64,000 nucleotides of DNA from Mauremys mutica (GCF_020497125.1 NC_059084.1:39998399-40062398); one strand, 5' to 3'. Positions 23,101 through 34,743 are shown, counted from the stretch's first letter. A program made the numbers and translations. The notes: a model not told the origin generated them from the sequence alone.

Positions 23101-24260
23101 TATATAGCAATCTGCCATGCTTCATTAATTTCTCTTCTTATTTTGCCTAAAACTTGTGATGATTCATGAGCAGGATTTGTATCTAGCAAATGACTGAACA
23201 GCATGTATGTTTTACTACCAGCAGCAATCGGTACGTGTAGGACACAGATAAAGATTGGTTATCTTTCAGAGAGATTTTATTTATTAAAAGCCAAAAGGCT
23301 TGGTGGAAAGGGAGATATCAGTTGTTAGGATGGTGCTGAATTATTATGAATTACTCTGGGTGACATGAGTCTGGTAAAACTCGGTAATTCTAGACTTGCT
23401 GGAGGATTCTGGGAGCAGGGCATCAGATAGGTTATATGGAAATGTACTGAAAGTGCTGCTATTGCACTTGAACACTGACACAACTATACACTTTGGATGT
23501 TTTACCAGGGGATCTGTGTGTATTTCTGTTGATGTGGAAGAATTTTGGTCATGGTCAGTTATGTTTTCCAAACAAATCATGCAGAAAACACATAGACGGT
23601 GAACTTTGACTGAATGACCTTGGTCAAATGACCCTGTAAAACCACACAACCACAAGAGCTGACACCAAAAGGTGATTGACTGATGAATGAATGATTGATG
23701 AGAGATTAAATGTCAGCTGGCCTTCACCCTGCACCAGGAGACACTTAAGAGAACAAGATATTGAGAAGAAGAGAAGAAACAGCAGCCTTCATCTAGGACT
23801 GGGTAGCTCTACCTGCTTTGTTTGCCAATCAGGATACTGTGTAGGGCCAGCCTAGTTACTGAGGGTTTATGCTTTGGGAACTGAGGCTTATTAGGAAGTA
23901 GCACTGTATAATCTTTTTGCTGACTATCTGTGATGCTTTCAAATAAATAGCTTTCCATTGAAGAAAAACTGAGTCTGGGTTTTTACTGGCACTAATACTG
24001 TGATTTCTGCCCATCTGTGGGCCAATAAAGGACACAGCCTTTTATCAGCAAAGGGCAGTGTAAGATCTCAGAGCTGTGCGTAAGTCCAGCTATCATTTTG
24101 GAAGCTGTCCAAAAGGGTGGAATGAACAGGACACTGAGATGTTCAGGGAAGTTGCAAGGAATGTGTAGGAGGAGTTTGGAGAGGGAATGGAAAACAGTTA
24201 TGTATCAGTTACAGGGTGCGGGGTCGAGCATGCATCTGTTCTGACCACAGAGTGATTAGG
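20171..24260. other. Intergenic, no gene seen
   Basis: No supported gene. Minor features: a GA run at 21181-21201; a motif family around CACAAAGGGACTTAGG and GGCACCTAA shared with 19330, 57350 and 58290, an unclassified dispersed repeat; a SINE-like stretch at about 22625-22740 (CTTGGGCAAGTTTTTCAATTCTCT); and AATAAA-type signals near 23280 and 23942. ORFs up to 135 codons show no domain. Confidence 0.35.
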
Positions 24261-24354
24261 GACTTCATTTCAGTTTGCTATTCCATAGTTTTATCATCCA
24301 CTCATGGGACTTTAGAATGCACTTCTCACTCTCCTTTCTGTCCTACCTTTCCAT

Positions 24355-24478
24355 TTCTTCCATTTCGAATGGGGTAAGGAACAAAGCAGCTCTGCCAAGG
24401 AACCTTCAGCAGAGGATTGGTGAGTACCTCCAGAAAAGTTTCCTTAACATCTCCTTGGAGATTTCCCAGTGTACATGA
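24355..24478 (+). pseudogene. Remnant of the PRNL-motif ORF
   Basis: Encodes NGVRNKAALPRNLQQRIGEYLQKSFLNIS, clearly related to the ORF at 128-430 (shared NKA-LPRNL and following helix). The frame is short and there is no matching start, so it is a remnant. It lies just left of the hAT insertion and probably belongs to the same old Harbinger remnant as the Myb/SANT pseudogene at 31060-31791, which the hAT element has since split. Confidence 0.5.
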
Positions 24479-24741
24479 ACACACTGTTCTGCCGCACTGC
24501 TTGGATGCAGGGCCGGCTTTAGGAAGTGCGGGGCCCAATTCGAACAGTTTTGACGGGGCCCCGGCAGGGATGACTAAAAAAAAAAATAACACCAACCCCC
24601 CCTTTCATTTCTTCCATGTATTATTTACTTTCCATGACTATATACATAATAACAAAATTATTTATTACATACATTACATCATATATTATAAATATCGAGT
24701 TCATTAAGAGGAACTTTATTGTACACCTCACCTATATGTTT

Positions 24742-26390
24742 TTAAAACTTTATCTTCCTCGCTTTTTGTTTGACAAAATCTTTCAGTAAATTGCCTAACT
24801 CTAAGCTCTTCATTACTTCGCATTCAATTGACATGATTGCCAAATTGTTTAATCGGTCTTCCTGCATTGTTGATCGCAGATATGTTTTAATTAGATTTAG
24901 CTTCGAGAAACTCCTCTCTCCTGAGGCTACAGTTACCGGAATAGTCAGCAAGATTCGAATTGCTATAAATAAATTTGGGAATGCTGTTGATCGGTTATTA
25001 TATGCAAGAAATTGAAGGATTTTTAGGGGGTTTCTACAATCAGATGAAATAATTGGCTTTAATGCTTCCAGTTCTTCACAAAGCATGTAGCCATTTATGT
25101 CAACTGATTTTACAATTGAAACTTGTTCGTTTTCCTGCACTATTTTCACATCTGTCAATGCAAGTTCCAGATCTGCAGCAGCTTTTCGTATGGTGTCCTT
25201 GGGAAGATTTTTGAATTTGCATAAAAATCCAAATAAACTCTCATGCTTTTGTAACTGTTCAAACCTTGGTTCAAGTGACTGTAAAGCTTTGTCTAAGACT
25301 TGATTGAAGCACTGCACTCTGTAAGCTTCTTTTGGATCAGAAAAAGGCTCATCTGCAGACTCGTACTCAAACTGTTTTTTTCGTTTGCGCAAACGTTTAG
25401 TCTGGAATACTGGAGTCACATCTAGATCTTTGGCAAGTTCATTGGCACCAGTTAACACTTCTTGAAAACCCTTCTCTCTGTACATTTTTAACCAGTTAAA
25501 AAGCTTTTCAAATGAAGAAATTCCTGCAGAAATATCCGTTGTATCACTCTGCAGCTCTTTGCTCACAAAATTCACTTGAAAAAGTAAATCATGCCAGAAA
25601 ACTAGCGAAACCAAAAACTTATAATCCCTTATTTGAATAGCCAGCGATTCAGCTTCATTTTTTGCTTGAACATCATCAGTTGTTTCGGCTACCTCTACGA
25701 GTGCATCATAAAACTCCCCTTCTTGGTACCACAGAGCTTTGACGCTTTGCATTCTACATTCCCATCGTGTTTCGCAAAGAGGCTTTACCGAAAGGCCAGT
25801 AACATGTTTTCTAAAAATAGTCCATCTTTTAGTAGATGCAGAAAAAAGGATGTAAATACGCTGCAAGGCTCCAAAGAAACTCATCGCATCTGGACATGTT
25901 TTGGCCATGTCTCCCAAAATGAGATTATAGTTGTGACATGCACATGTTGTAAAAAAAGCTCTTGGGTTTGTTTTCAAAAGTCGTGCTTGTACACCTGATA
26001 TGTTTCCCTTCATATTTGCACCGTTGTCATAGCCCTGCCCATGGATATTTGCAACGTCCAATCCCAGGTCTTCGAGTTCACTTAAAAGGATATTGTACAA
26101 ATATTCACCTGTGCTGCTTTCTACTACTATGAACTTAATTAAATGTTCATATACTCCTGCTGGAATACTTGGTGATACACCATCAGCCACATAACTAATT
26201 GTCAATGACATTTGTTCTTGGTGAGCATTCCCTACAATACTAATACGTTCATTTTGAATGTTTTTTCCTAAATAATGGTCATGTATTTCTTTGTTCTTGA
26301 TTCTTCGTAAATGTTCCTGCATCACTGGGTCAAACTTTCCCAGTAATTCAATAACTCCAAGAAAATGTCCATTGTGTGATGTTCCCAGCC
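24742..26390 (-). pseudogene. hAT transposase (ZMYM1-like), catalytic and dimerisation part
   Basis: The larger block of a transposase of the hAT group related to the zinc-finger MYM-type 1-like proteins. Visible landmarks: HQEQMSLTISYVADGVSPSIP, the conserved GQGYDNGANMKG box, the CHNYNLILGDMAKTC box, ETRWECRMQSVKAL, and a C-terminal hATC dimerisation domain (LLTIPVTVASGERSFSKLNLIKTYLRSTM). The frame is open from the LTR junction at 26390 to the stop at 24742. In relatives a stretch with the first catalytic Asp precedes HQEQM. Here KNIQNERISIVGNAHQEQM suggests an in-frame deletion of that stretch (family knowledge plus inference). The upstream half is displaced by the LTR, so no full product can be made. 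Confidence 0.85.
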
Positions 26391-27327
26391 TGTAGCAGAG
26401 TGGCTATCCGCTCCCGCCTGTTGGGGCTTTAAAACAGCCCTGGGAAGGGGCTTTTGGCTGGGCTGATTGGGGAAGTGGCTGCAGCTGGAGGCCACGCCCC
26501 AAACTGAACAGGGCTTATAAGAAGGCAGGGAAGCCAGGAGCAGTCAGTCTCTCTCTGTTTCCAGAGGGAGATGGACCTGGCTGCTTAGAGGCTGAGAGCT
26601 GGTCTACACTAAGGGGGAAAATCGATATAAGATACGCAACTTCAGCTACGTGAATAACGTAGCTGAAGTCGAAGTATCTTATATCGATCACTTACCCGTC
26701 CTCACGGCGCGGGATCGATGTCCGGGGCTCTCCATGTCGACTCCGCCACCGCCGTTCACGGTGGTGGAGTTCCGGAATCGATAGGAGCACGTTCGGGGAT
26801 CGATATATCGCGTCTAGATGAGACGCGATATATCGATCCCTGAAAAATCGATCGCTACCCGCCGATACGGCGGGTAGTGAAGACATAGCCTGAGACGGTA
26901 CCTATGGTGAAGCAGGGCTGGGGAAGGTCTGAGGAGCTAGGAAAGCTCCAGCCGGGAAAGCCCCAGGCTGCGGCCTAGGAAAGGGCAAGAGGTACTGGGA
27001 CAACCCAGGAGTAGGTAAAGCAGCAGGTCCAAACCCCTTTTGCCTGTGATGAGTGGGCTGATGCTGCAGTCTGCCCCAGGGTGTGGGGCTAGACCATGAC
27101 TGTCAGTGGCCACTACTGAGGCAAAGTGGGGATAGTAGGGTGGGGGCTCCCCTGGGAGGAGGAGACCCAGTTATAGTTAAAGGGGCACCGGGTCCAGGGA
27201 GGGACACGGGGCCGAGAGCAAAACAGGTGGATCACCAGCCTGCAGAGGGCGATCCGGACTGGAAGAATAGCTAATTCCCGGAGTAACCAGTAGGAGGCGC
27301 CGCAGGGGTGAGTACCGCCCTGTTACA
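26391..27327. mobile_element. Solo LTR inserted in the hAT transposase
   Basis: Starts TGTAGCAGAGTGGC and ends GCCCTGTTACA, LTR-style boundaries. A perfect 5-bp duplication CAGCC (26386-26390 and 27328-27332) flanks it, as for Gypsy-type elements. It holds a TTATAAGAAGG stretch (about 26515) that could be a TATA box. The element interrupts the codon series of the hAT transposase right after SDERL, and the same frame continues on the other side. A 292-bp MITE is nested in it. Confidence 0.85.
26598..26889. mobile_element. Palindrome-rich MITE nested in the solo LTR
   Basis: Flanked by CTGAGA on both sides (26592-26597, 26890-26895). Ends: GCTGGTCTACACTA and, in reverse complement, GCTATGTCTTCACTA. 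Inside are three strong inverted repeats in a row: 26621-26688 (arms starting ATCGATATAAGATAC), 26796-26840 (20-base arms, 5-base loop), and 26855-26877 (perfect 10-base arms, 3-base loop). The left part matches the truncated repeat at 63933-64000. It is CpG-rich, unlike its surroundings. Superfamily uncertain. Confidence 0.7.
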
Positions 27328-28284
27328 CAGCCGTTCATCAGACCCACGAAATGATAAGTTTCGTTCTGCTAGCAACTGAACGACAGCAACTAGTCTCTCA
27401 AAAACTTGATACCAGCGTTTTGCTTCTTGGTCAATACGTTTTTGTTGTATCGAGTCAATGTTTTTTTCAGCAGATAACCTTTGCTGAAGGTCGCAGCAAC
27501 TAAGCATAGCTTGTAAATGTCCTTTTGAGTTTTCGTGCTCGGACAATCTTGTATGAATATTAGACCAGTCATTAAAACCATTAGATGCTAATGAACTTGT
27601 CACATTATTGCACAAAATCTTACAATAATAACAAAAGATCTTGTCGGCTGACACTGAGTATATCACCCATGGACGAGGTACAATTTCACCATTTGAAAGT
27701 TTCCTTTTGCAGTGAAACTTTGAAAAGTGTTTCCCAATCTTATTTTTAGGGAAATCTTCTACAATAATTTTAGGCGGCCCTTGTTTTACTAAATACTCTC
27801 TGATACGCTGGCTAATGTATTCTGGCCAAGTTGCAGGATCATCAGATATTTCCATCTCGTCAGCAGAGTTGAAGTTGCCTTTCTTCTCTGGATCTAAACC
27901 ACTCACATCTTTATTATCAGAAAAGCATTCTTGACCCTCAGTACCTTCAGCATCAGTTACAGCCCTTTTTGTAGTCTTCTCTTCACCATGACTGTCCAGA
28001 GTGTCTTCTTCAGACTGATTTGGCTCTTCAAATTCTTCGTCACTGCTGTCGTTCTCTGTCTGTGTCGTATGTTCTACTGGAGAATTTTCAACCATATCTG
28101 CATCTTCACTGAGCTCTTTTGGCTCAACAGTAGAATCAGGTCTGCTAAAATACTTGCTTAAAGCATCCTTTTGCTTCTGTCTTTCAACTGCCTTTGCCTT
28201 GTATATGGCTCTTTTCTTACTCCCACTTGGGTACTTTCTACCTATATCTCTTGATCTCTTGCCCATATTGATAGAAGTCACCAC
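27328..28284 (-). pseudogene. hAT transposase, N-terminal zinc-finger part
   Basis: The N-terminal block of the same transposase: a basic start (GKRSRDIGRKYPSGSKKR), a long acidic stretch with many Ser/Glu/Asp (about residues 50-150), then WPEYISQRIREYLVKQGPP and a TTF-type zinc finger with a CYYC pair and a HENSKGH pair, which binds transposon ends in this family. The start is the ATG at 28284 or, seven codons on, the one at 28266. The natural frame ends at SDERL where the LTR cuts in. The few codons after that, to the stop at 27271, come from the LTR. Apart from the LTR no stop lies in this block. Confidence 0.85.
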
Positions 28285-28569
28285 ATTCTAAAAGAATATT
28301 AATTATAGATTTTCACTTCCATATTATGAAAATAATTTATGTTTTGATAGTTGTACAACTGATTTTATTCAATAATGTCTATTTTATGCCCCCTCCTTCC
28401 CCCCAGCACCGCCCGGCCCCATGGAAACACTGCCCCCCCAGCACCACCCACCCCGCAGAAACAAACCCTCCTTCCTCAGCGCCACCTCGTCGAAACAGCT
28501 GTGGACCAAAGAGGAAGGTTTGGGGATGGAGGGAGAAACGGCACACATAGGCAAAAAGAAGTATTCCAT

Positions 28570-28703
28570 TCTATGCATCTGAAGAAGTGGGCTGTAGCCC
28601 ATGAAAGCTTATGTTGAAATAAATGTGTTAGTCTCTAAGGTGCCACAATTACTCCTGTTCTTTTTGCGGATACAGACTAACATGGCTGCTTCTCTGAAAC
28701 CTG
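28570..28703 (+). mobile_element. Penelope-like 3' tail fragment
   Basis: Reads GCATCTGAAGAAGTGGGCTG ... GAAAGCTTATG ... AATAAATGTGTTAGTCT ... AAGGTGCCAC ... ACTAACATGGCTGC, the same order as the tail of the Penelope-like element at 55214-55346. It is 5'-truncated with no coding part, and lies inside the hAT element. Confidence 0.8.
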
Positions 28704-30907
28704 GCACACATAGGGTGACCAGATCACAGGAGTAAAATAGGACCCGCCCCCCTCCCCTCTCGGCCCCACCATCACACCCCTCTTCACCCCCTAGTCCCTG
28801 CTGACTTGATGCATCCCTCTTAGTCAGTCCTCCACCCACCACTCGCCTCCTTTCACCTTCTCCCTCCCCTGCCAGAAACCCCTATGCCTGCCCCTAGAAC
28901 CCCTGCTGGCTCACTGCTCGCCTCTTTGCCCACCTGCCGCTTGCCCACCCGCTCACCCCTGACTCACTGCTGTACCCCCCCCTGAGTATATAGCCTCATT
29001 CAAAGACCCAGGGGTCACTATATTACTGCACACAGCAGTCAGTCAATGCAGTTGTAGATAAATCTCTGCATTATGCATTTTTGTATAACTTTTACATGAC
29101 TTTGTATTGAACCTTAGTAATATGTTATAGAGGGCCCCTAAGGTAGTATAATTAAGGTAAAAGAAAAATGTCTTTTTGCTAGAAGCAGAAAAAGATCTTC
29201 CCTCCACTTTGTAATCAATTGCCCTGTTGAATGAATGAGGTGTGAATTAGGAAGGTGTGGAAGGCAGCACCTCCAGACAGCTGCAAACCTTGGAGAGGGG
29301 CTGGGAGCCAGACCAAGGAGCTTTGCCCACGGCTGAGTGGGACAGAGTTTGGGTGCTGGGTGCAGGCTCCGGACTGGGGTGCAGGAAGGGTGGAGGGGTG
29401 CAGGCTCTGGGAGGGAGTGCGGAGGGGTGGGTGCAGGCTTTGGGACAGAGTTAGGGGGCTGGAGGGTGGTGTTGGGGGGAAGGGACTGCCATGTGGCTTC
29501 CTTCCTCCCCTGTTGCCCCTCACCATAGCCTCAGTGGGGGATGGAGCTGCCCCTTGCCCAGTGTTTGCAGGAGTGGTGGCTGGGGGGAAACCCAGTCAAA
29601 CTCTGGTTTTACTCTTTCGCTGATGGGTCACTTTAACCCCTTACAAACTCCTTCCTGCCTCTCTCACTCCTCTTTTCTACTGGGCTTGTTTGATCTTTTC
29701 GGTGGAGCCAGCTGAAAACCACAAACCCCAGTGAAAGCAACAGGCTGGAAGACTAGACTGAACCCACCACCCAGCCTAGTCCATCCCAGAGCCCAGGACT
29801 GAGGGCAAATGTCCCCCCACCCCCAGGCCACCTGCTTCCACTCCTGGCCTCTCCCAGCGCTGCCAATGATTCTGTGTGGCTGCATCAGGTGGGATTTCAA
29901 GCGGACCCCTCAACCCCCCACTAAATTCACCCGTTTTGCGACCACTCATCACCAAGAGCACCTACCTTCCCTGCCCTAAAGCTGCTGGATGGCTAGAAAG
30001 CTGAGCTGGGCATTTGATTGATCTAGAATATTATCATGCCCCCCCCAAAAACCCTTAATATCCACAAAGCTTTGGGGGGGTCTATTCCCCCCCCCCAAGC
30101 CGGTCTATTTTGTTGTTGCAGGGCAAATGAAGGAGCCATGGTTTAATGGAAATATTTAGCCCCTACAGAGGTCTTGCAGCAGGGAAAGCAGAGTTGATGG
30201 GAAGGGAACTGGTTTGGATAGGAGCCCCCGTCCTCCTCCTTTGCAAATAATTTGGAGAGGGGAATCTGATCACTCAGTGCCTCAGTTTCCCCTCCTGCGG
30301 GGGGGGGGAGATAAAAGTCTCAGCCTGCCGTGTTGCAGACCTTTTGCATTCTCCCCTCTTGATGTATTTGATTTCCTCCTCCAAACCTCCCTCTCTCTCA
30401 CCTGGAGTTCACAGCACTAAGTACCGGCTCGGGGCTTTTTTCCTGGGTTACATGATCCCGACTTTAGTTTTGAAACAGACACAGGCAGGCACAAGCTCAC
30501 CCTCAAACAGCAACACCACATAAACCACAAAACCAACCCAATATTACAAACCTACGGGGAATCACAGGGTCAAACCCTCACCGTTGGAAGCCCCAGCAGC
30601 TGCTCAGGTGAGTGAGGTCCACTGCAGAGATTCCTGTCTCCCACCGGACCAGAAGCTCCCTTGGCGTCTCCTCCAGGTGAGTGCTGGGGGTGGGGGAGGG
30701 GAAGGAAGGCTGCGAAGCACATGTGCCTTCTCCCCCTCTCCCCCCTTACCCCTTCCCCCTCATGACCTGCAAGTACAGCCAGGGCTGCCTCTGCCTCAGC
30801 CCTCTGCTGGCCAGTGTCTCTAGTTGCCTAGCAACAACAGCTGCTGCTTCCCGGAGACACAGAGCTTTGCTTCCGGGAGAGACGCTGCCGGCGCGGGGCC
30901 CCCTCAG
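28704..30907. other. Non-coding right part of hAT element
   Basis: Upstream of the transposase on its own strand, so it is probably 5' untranslated or intron sequence. Pyrimidine-rich at 28735-28985. A G-rich minisatellite at about 29340-29480 repeats GGTGCAGGCTCTGGGAGGG-like units (about five). Several poly-C and poly-G runs occur (30040-30110, 30297-30310). ORFs of up to 122 codons here are composition artefacts. Confidence 0.45.
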
Positions 30908-31059
30908 GTGCGGGGCCCAATTCGGGGAATCGGGCAAATCGGCCTAAGGCCGGCCCTGCTTGGATGAACAATGGAATGTGAAGAGCCCTCAAACACAGTT
31001 AGTTCTGTACATTTCCATCCCTTCATCCACTTCTAGAATACACAGAGCAAAGCACAACT

Positions 31060-31791
31060 CTATCTCTTATAACCAAGCTGCATCAACCAAAAAAGATCAC
31101 TCACCAGGACTTTAGTCTTCTGCATTATGCACACCAGAAATGGACTGCTGGTACTGGCTAGACCCTTCCGGAGTGCAGAAATTTTTTTGACTCGCTGTGC
31201 TACTAGACGACCCTGCTGTGTGCTCCACAATGTCCTCCAACTCCACCTCCACATCCAAGATTTTGTCCTTGGGATTAGGCCCAATGTCCTCTGCCTCCAG
31301 TTCTGCCAAAGTGTCCACAGGACTCTTGGCATTGGCAGTGGAGGTGGGGTCACTGCTATGGATGGTATCCAGCTGTTTATAGAAGTAGCAGCTCTTGACG
31401 CAACACCAGAGTGACCCTTGCCTTCTAGTATGCCTGCCTCAGCTCCTTTATTTTCACTTTACACTGCACTATGTTGCATTTATAGCCCTTTTCAAACAAC
31501 CAGCAAGAAATCTGCCTGTAGGTATCAAAGTTCCTACAGCTGGAGTGGAGCTGGGTCTGGACACCTTCTCTCCCCATATGCTCAGAAGATCCAACAGCCC
31601 CACAGTGGTCAATGCAGGAAATGTGATGTGAGCTCTCCATGCCAAGCAAACATGAAGTGGAATGTCAAAAATTCCCGAGCCTTTAAAGGGGATGGGGCTG
31701 ATGTTTGTTTACCTTGCTGCAGGGCAGCAGAGTTTGAACTGCTGACCAGCGCAGTCAGGATGGGCATTGTGGGACACCTCTTGGATGCCAT
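31060..31791 (-). pseudogene. Harbinger-type Myb/SANT protein, decayed
   Basis: On the minus strand one frame has TVGLLDLLSIWGE (about 31580-31620), the first SANT helix. The next frame continues with GVQTQLHSSCRNFDTYRQISCWLFEKGYKCNIVQCKVKIKELRQAY (31425-31560), the rest of a SANT/Myb domain with its DNA-reading helix. Downstream an acidic and Ser-rich tail is readable (DTLAELEAEDIGPNPKDKIL, 31112-31318). Frameshifts and stops between the blocks make it a pseudogene. This is the domain missing from the tail ORF at 852-1313, from a related but different family. Confidence 0.75.
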
Positions 31792-31799
31792 TTACAGTG

Positions 31800-32225
31800 G
31801 CAAAACTGAGTGGTTTCTACACTGATCCTTTGTCAATAAAAGTTTGCTACAAAAAGTTCTATGACTCTCATCAAGGTGGTTTTATTTTGTTGGTAAAATA
31901 GGGTAATTTTGTCAGCAAAAGGAGCATTACTGTGTGTGCACCTCCCCTGTTTTGTTGACAAAAGCTGCCTTTTGCCAACAAAAGTGTTGTAGTTTAGGCA
32001 AGGTCTGAGAGAGGTAGTTAAGCTGACCTAAAGCCTGGTGTAGCCATCATTAGGTCAACAAAAGAATTCATCTCTCCAGCTAGCTATAATCTTTTTCAGG
32101 GGTGGATTTACTACCAGTGACATAAAATCCCCTTTTGTTGATGCAGGAAGTGTCTACACTATGGCACTTTAGTGGAATAGCTGAAGCACCACAGATGTGC
32201 CACTGTAATGCTTGTAGTGTAACCG
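31800..32225. mobile_element. Decayed Harbinger end and MITE-like repeat
   Basis: Holds repeated GTTGGTAAAA, GTTGACAAAAG and GCCAACAAAAG motifs, then GTTGTAGTTTAGGCAAGGTCT at about 31986-32007, like the Harbinger end at 3859-3882. The next 200 bases (TCAACAAAAG to TGTCTACACTATGG) resemble the MITE-like repeat at 19068 and 41905. Confidence 0.5.
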
Positions 32226-34276
32226 TATGCAAAGACAATGTGCGGAAAACTCTCATTTTTCTGGATTTTCAAGAACACAGTTGTTGTTGGGGACAGTGTT
32301 ACTTTTAAAAATAGAAGTGTTACTTTCTCTTGTAAAGTAGCATTTTCAACACTTTGTTACTATTTTCCTACTGCCAAAAGTTGGAAAATAGAAAAAAAAA
32401 TTAAATGTTGGTTTTACTCTATTTTCAAAATTTCTCACATTGTATGGGAAAACCAAAGTTTCCTGATGGGAAAAATATTGAAGAGGATTTTTCCTGTCAA
32501 AATTCTGGTGTCTTACAATAAGAATCCTTAATTCACCATCCAGCTGGAATCCAGTGGTGAGAATCGCTATCCAGCAGTGAGAATCTTCTAAGACTAGACG
32601 AGCATCTCACACCCGGTTTGCTTCAAAGTCAATGAGATTTGGGTGCATAACTCCCTTTGATAATCTCAGTTGTATGTTATTTGTAGGCCTTGTGCTAGGT
32701 CTCGGCAGAGGGAGGGGCTGGAATTTGCCCTAAGTGAAGAACCTTGATAAATCCTTTGTTTGCCACCTTCTTACTCATGGTCACGAGAACTTCACATTAA
32801 CTGCATGTAAAATGGAATTAACATGAGGCTACAGACCAGAGATGGGCCTTGTCACCATGCCTCAGTGGATCACTTCTGATCATATCAGATACTGGACATA
32901 CTGCTGAGAAATGGGGAAGACCTACCCCCAAAATGGTGGTTATTCTTCCATAAGAGCCAATTTAATCAAACAAAGGGTTCTTCTAATCCCAAGAGATCAG
33001 CCACACAGCCAGGTCATTATACAATTCAGATCTTACCCAATCAAGCTGTTGCCAATCCATTATTATATAACATCAAAAAAATTATTTGTAAGAGAAAGAT
33101 AGAGGAGAGAGTTAAAATGGTCAAATGAATCAAATCCATACAACCATGGCAGAGTTCTTGTATCAGGTTTGAAGCAATGATGGAATAAACTGCTGGCTTG
33201 AATAGTCTCTGGTAACTTCCAAATGATCGGAAGGTCCTCAGGACATGAGTTAGGATGCTCCTTTTAGTGTAAATCCATAGTCCAGAGATCAGAGCAGGAA
33301 AGAGGCAAGATGGAGATGCTTGCAGGGCCTTTTATTCTTTCTCCCATGTTGAGGGAAATTTCTCAGTCTTAGTTTGTGGAAAAGTGCAGCTACGAGATAG
33401 AGTCTAGGGTCATATGAGCAAGTTTAATGCCCTTGCATGCTTCTAAGACTCATAGCAGGAGCCATTACTCATATTCTGACTAAATCATCCTCAGGAAGAC
33501 ACACCAGGTAGGGATGGGCTTCTTCTATGGTCTTTTGTGCAAGCTAAGTGTCCTTCAATGGGCCATTGACAATATGCTGGCCGGATTCGACGTAAACTAA
33601 TTACCTTGTGGGTGTTACCATAGGAGAAAACACATTTGAAATACAGGTATATAGTAAACATTCATAACTTCAGACACAGAAATGATATACACAAACAGCA
33701 TAATCATAGCAAATCATAACTTTTCCATTGGCACTTTATATGACATACTTTGCACAAGATTTGTTGCACTTAGATAACAGGGGTAGCAAAAATGATATAC
33801 ATTGTCATATTTGAATCATATAACGTCACAAGCCTGAGCCATAATTCTTGCATCTCAACACCCCAAAACGATTGGAAAATTAATAGCTAGACTCTGTCTC
33901 TGTAATGGGCCAGTCAAGCTAAAACTCCCACTCTAGCCTATGTAGCTGAGATGCAATATCATCTTCCGCTACAAAAAATTACAGAGACATAGAGACTCAC
34001 ATACACAACAAATAGAAGAAAGAAAAAATTGATGGTAATTCATAGAAGCTAGGAATTGCAGAAAATTCATAAGGGAAGCAAAGAGACACAAGGAGAAATG
34101 TATGATCAAGAGAGTTAAGGGATTATAAGTGTTAGAGGGCTTTCCCTCAGCCCTCCCACTTCCCTGGTTCTTGTCATGCAGACAGCAAGCAGTAAAAGAC
34201 CAGAAGTCCAAAGTTCACATAATACAATGTTTATTGGGGTTTATCTGTAAAACAGAGCAAAATCAATGGGGCTTTA
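32226..34276. other. Intergenic; probable old dispersed repeat, no gene
   Basis: No gene is supported. The part 33100-34260 (tracts such as CAAGATGGAGATGC, GGTCATATGAGCAAG, ACAATGTTTATTGGGG) has the look of an unclassified dispersed repeat, perhaps untranslated sequence of an LTR element. I cannot confirm this from the window alone. Confidence 0.3.
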
Positions 34277-34743
34277 AGATAGAGGTATATAAAATCACGA
34301 GTGATGTGGAGAAAGTAGATAAGGAAAAGTTATTTACTTATTCCCATAATACAAGAACTAGCAGTCACAAATGAAATTAATGGGCAGCAGGTTTAAAACA
34401 AATAAAAGGAAGTTCTTCTTCACACAGTGCACAGTCAACTTGTGGAACTCCTTGCCTGAGGAGGCTGTGAAGGCTAGGACTATAACAGCATTTAAAAGAG
34501 AACTGGATAAATTCTTGGTGGTGAAGTCCATTAATGGCTATTAGCCAGGATGGGTAAGGAATGGTGTCCTTATCCTCTGTTTGTCAGAGGGTGGAGATGG
34601 AAGGCAGGAGAGAGATCACTTGATCATTACCTGTTAGGTTCATACCCTCTGGGGCACCTGGCATTGGCCACTGTCAGTAGACAGGATACTGGGCTAGATG
34701 GACCTTTGGTCTGACCCAGTATGGCCGTTCTTATGTTCTTATG
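34277..34743 (+). mobile_element. CR1 LINE, 3' end copy
   Basis: Carries the last part of the CR1 ORF2 frame (SDVEKVDKEKLFTYSHNTRTSSHK, then the VNLWNSLPEEA region), the 3' untranslated end (CTAGATGGACCTTTGGTCTGACCC) and two terminal TTCTTATG octamers at 34728-34743. 5'-truncated, as most CR1 copies are. Confidence 0.85.

Larger units (their letters stand above)
24508..30958 (-). mobile_element. hAT DNA transposon, 6.45 kb, complete ends
   Basis: The ends are CAGGGCCGGCTTTAGG and, in reverse complement, CAGGGCCGGCCTTAGG. A perfect 8-bp duplication CTTGGATG flanks the element (24500-24507 and 30959-30966). A 17-base subterminal motif, GTGCGGGGCCCAATTCG, occurs in the same orientation at both ends (24526-24542, 30908-30924). 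The minus strand carries a zinc-finger hAT transposase in two blocks, 27328-28284 and 24742-26390, interrupted by a solo LTR. About 2.7 kb between the transposase start and the right end is non-coding and holds a Penelope tail and a G-rich minisatellite. Confidence 0.93.

Noticed and set aside
22881..23655. Several ORFs of 65-103 codons on both strands
   Set aside because: They overlap each other in opposite directions, with no domains or typical starts; chance frames in intergenic DNA.
29255..29623. 122-codon ORF rich in Gly/Trp and overlapping ORFs on both strands
   Set aside because: Lies in a G-rich minisatellite inside the hAT element; open frames come from composition.
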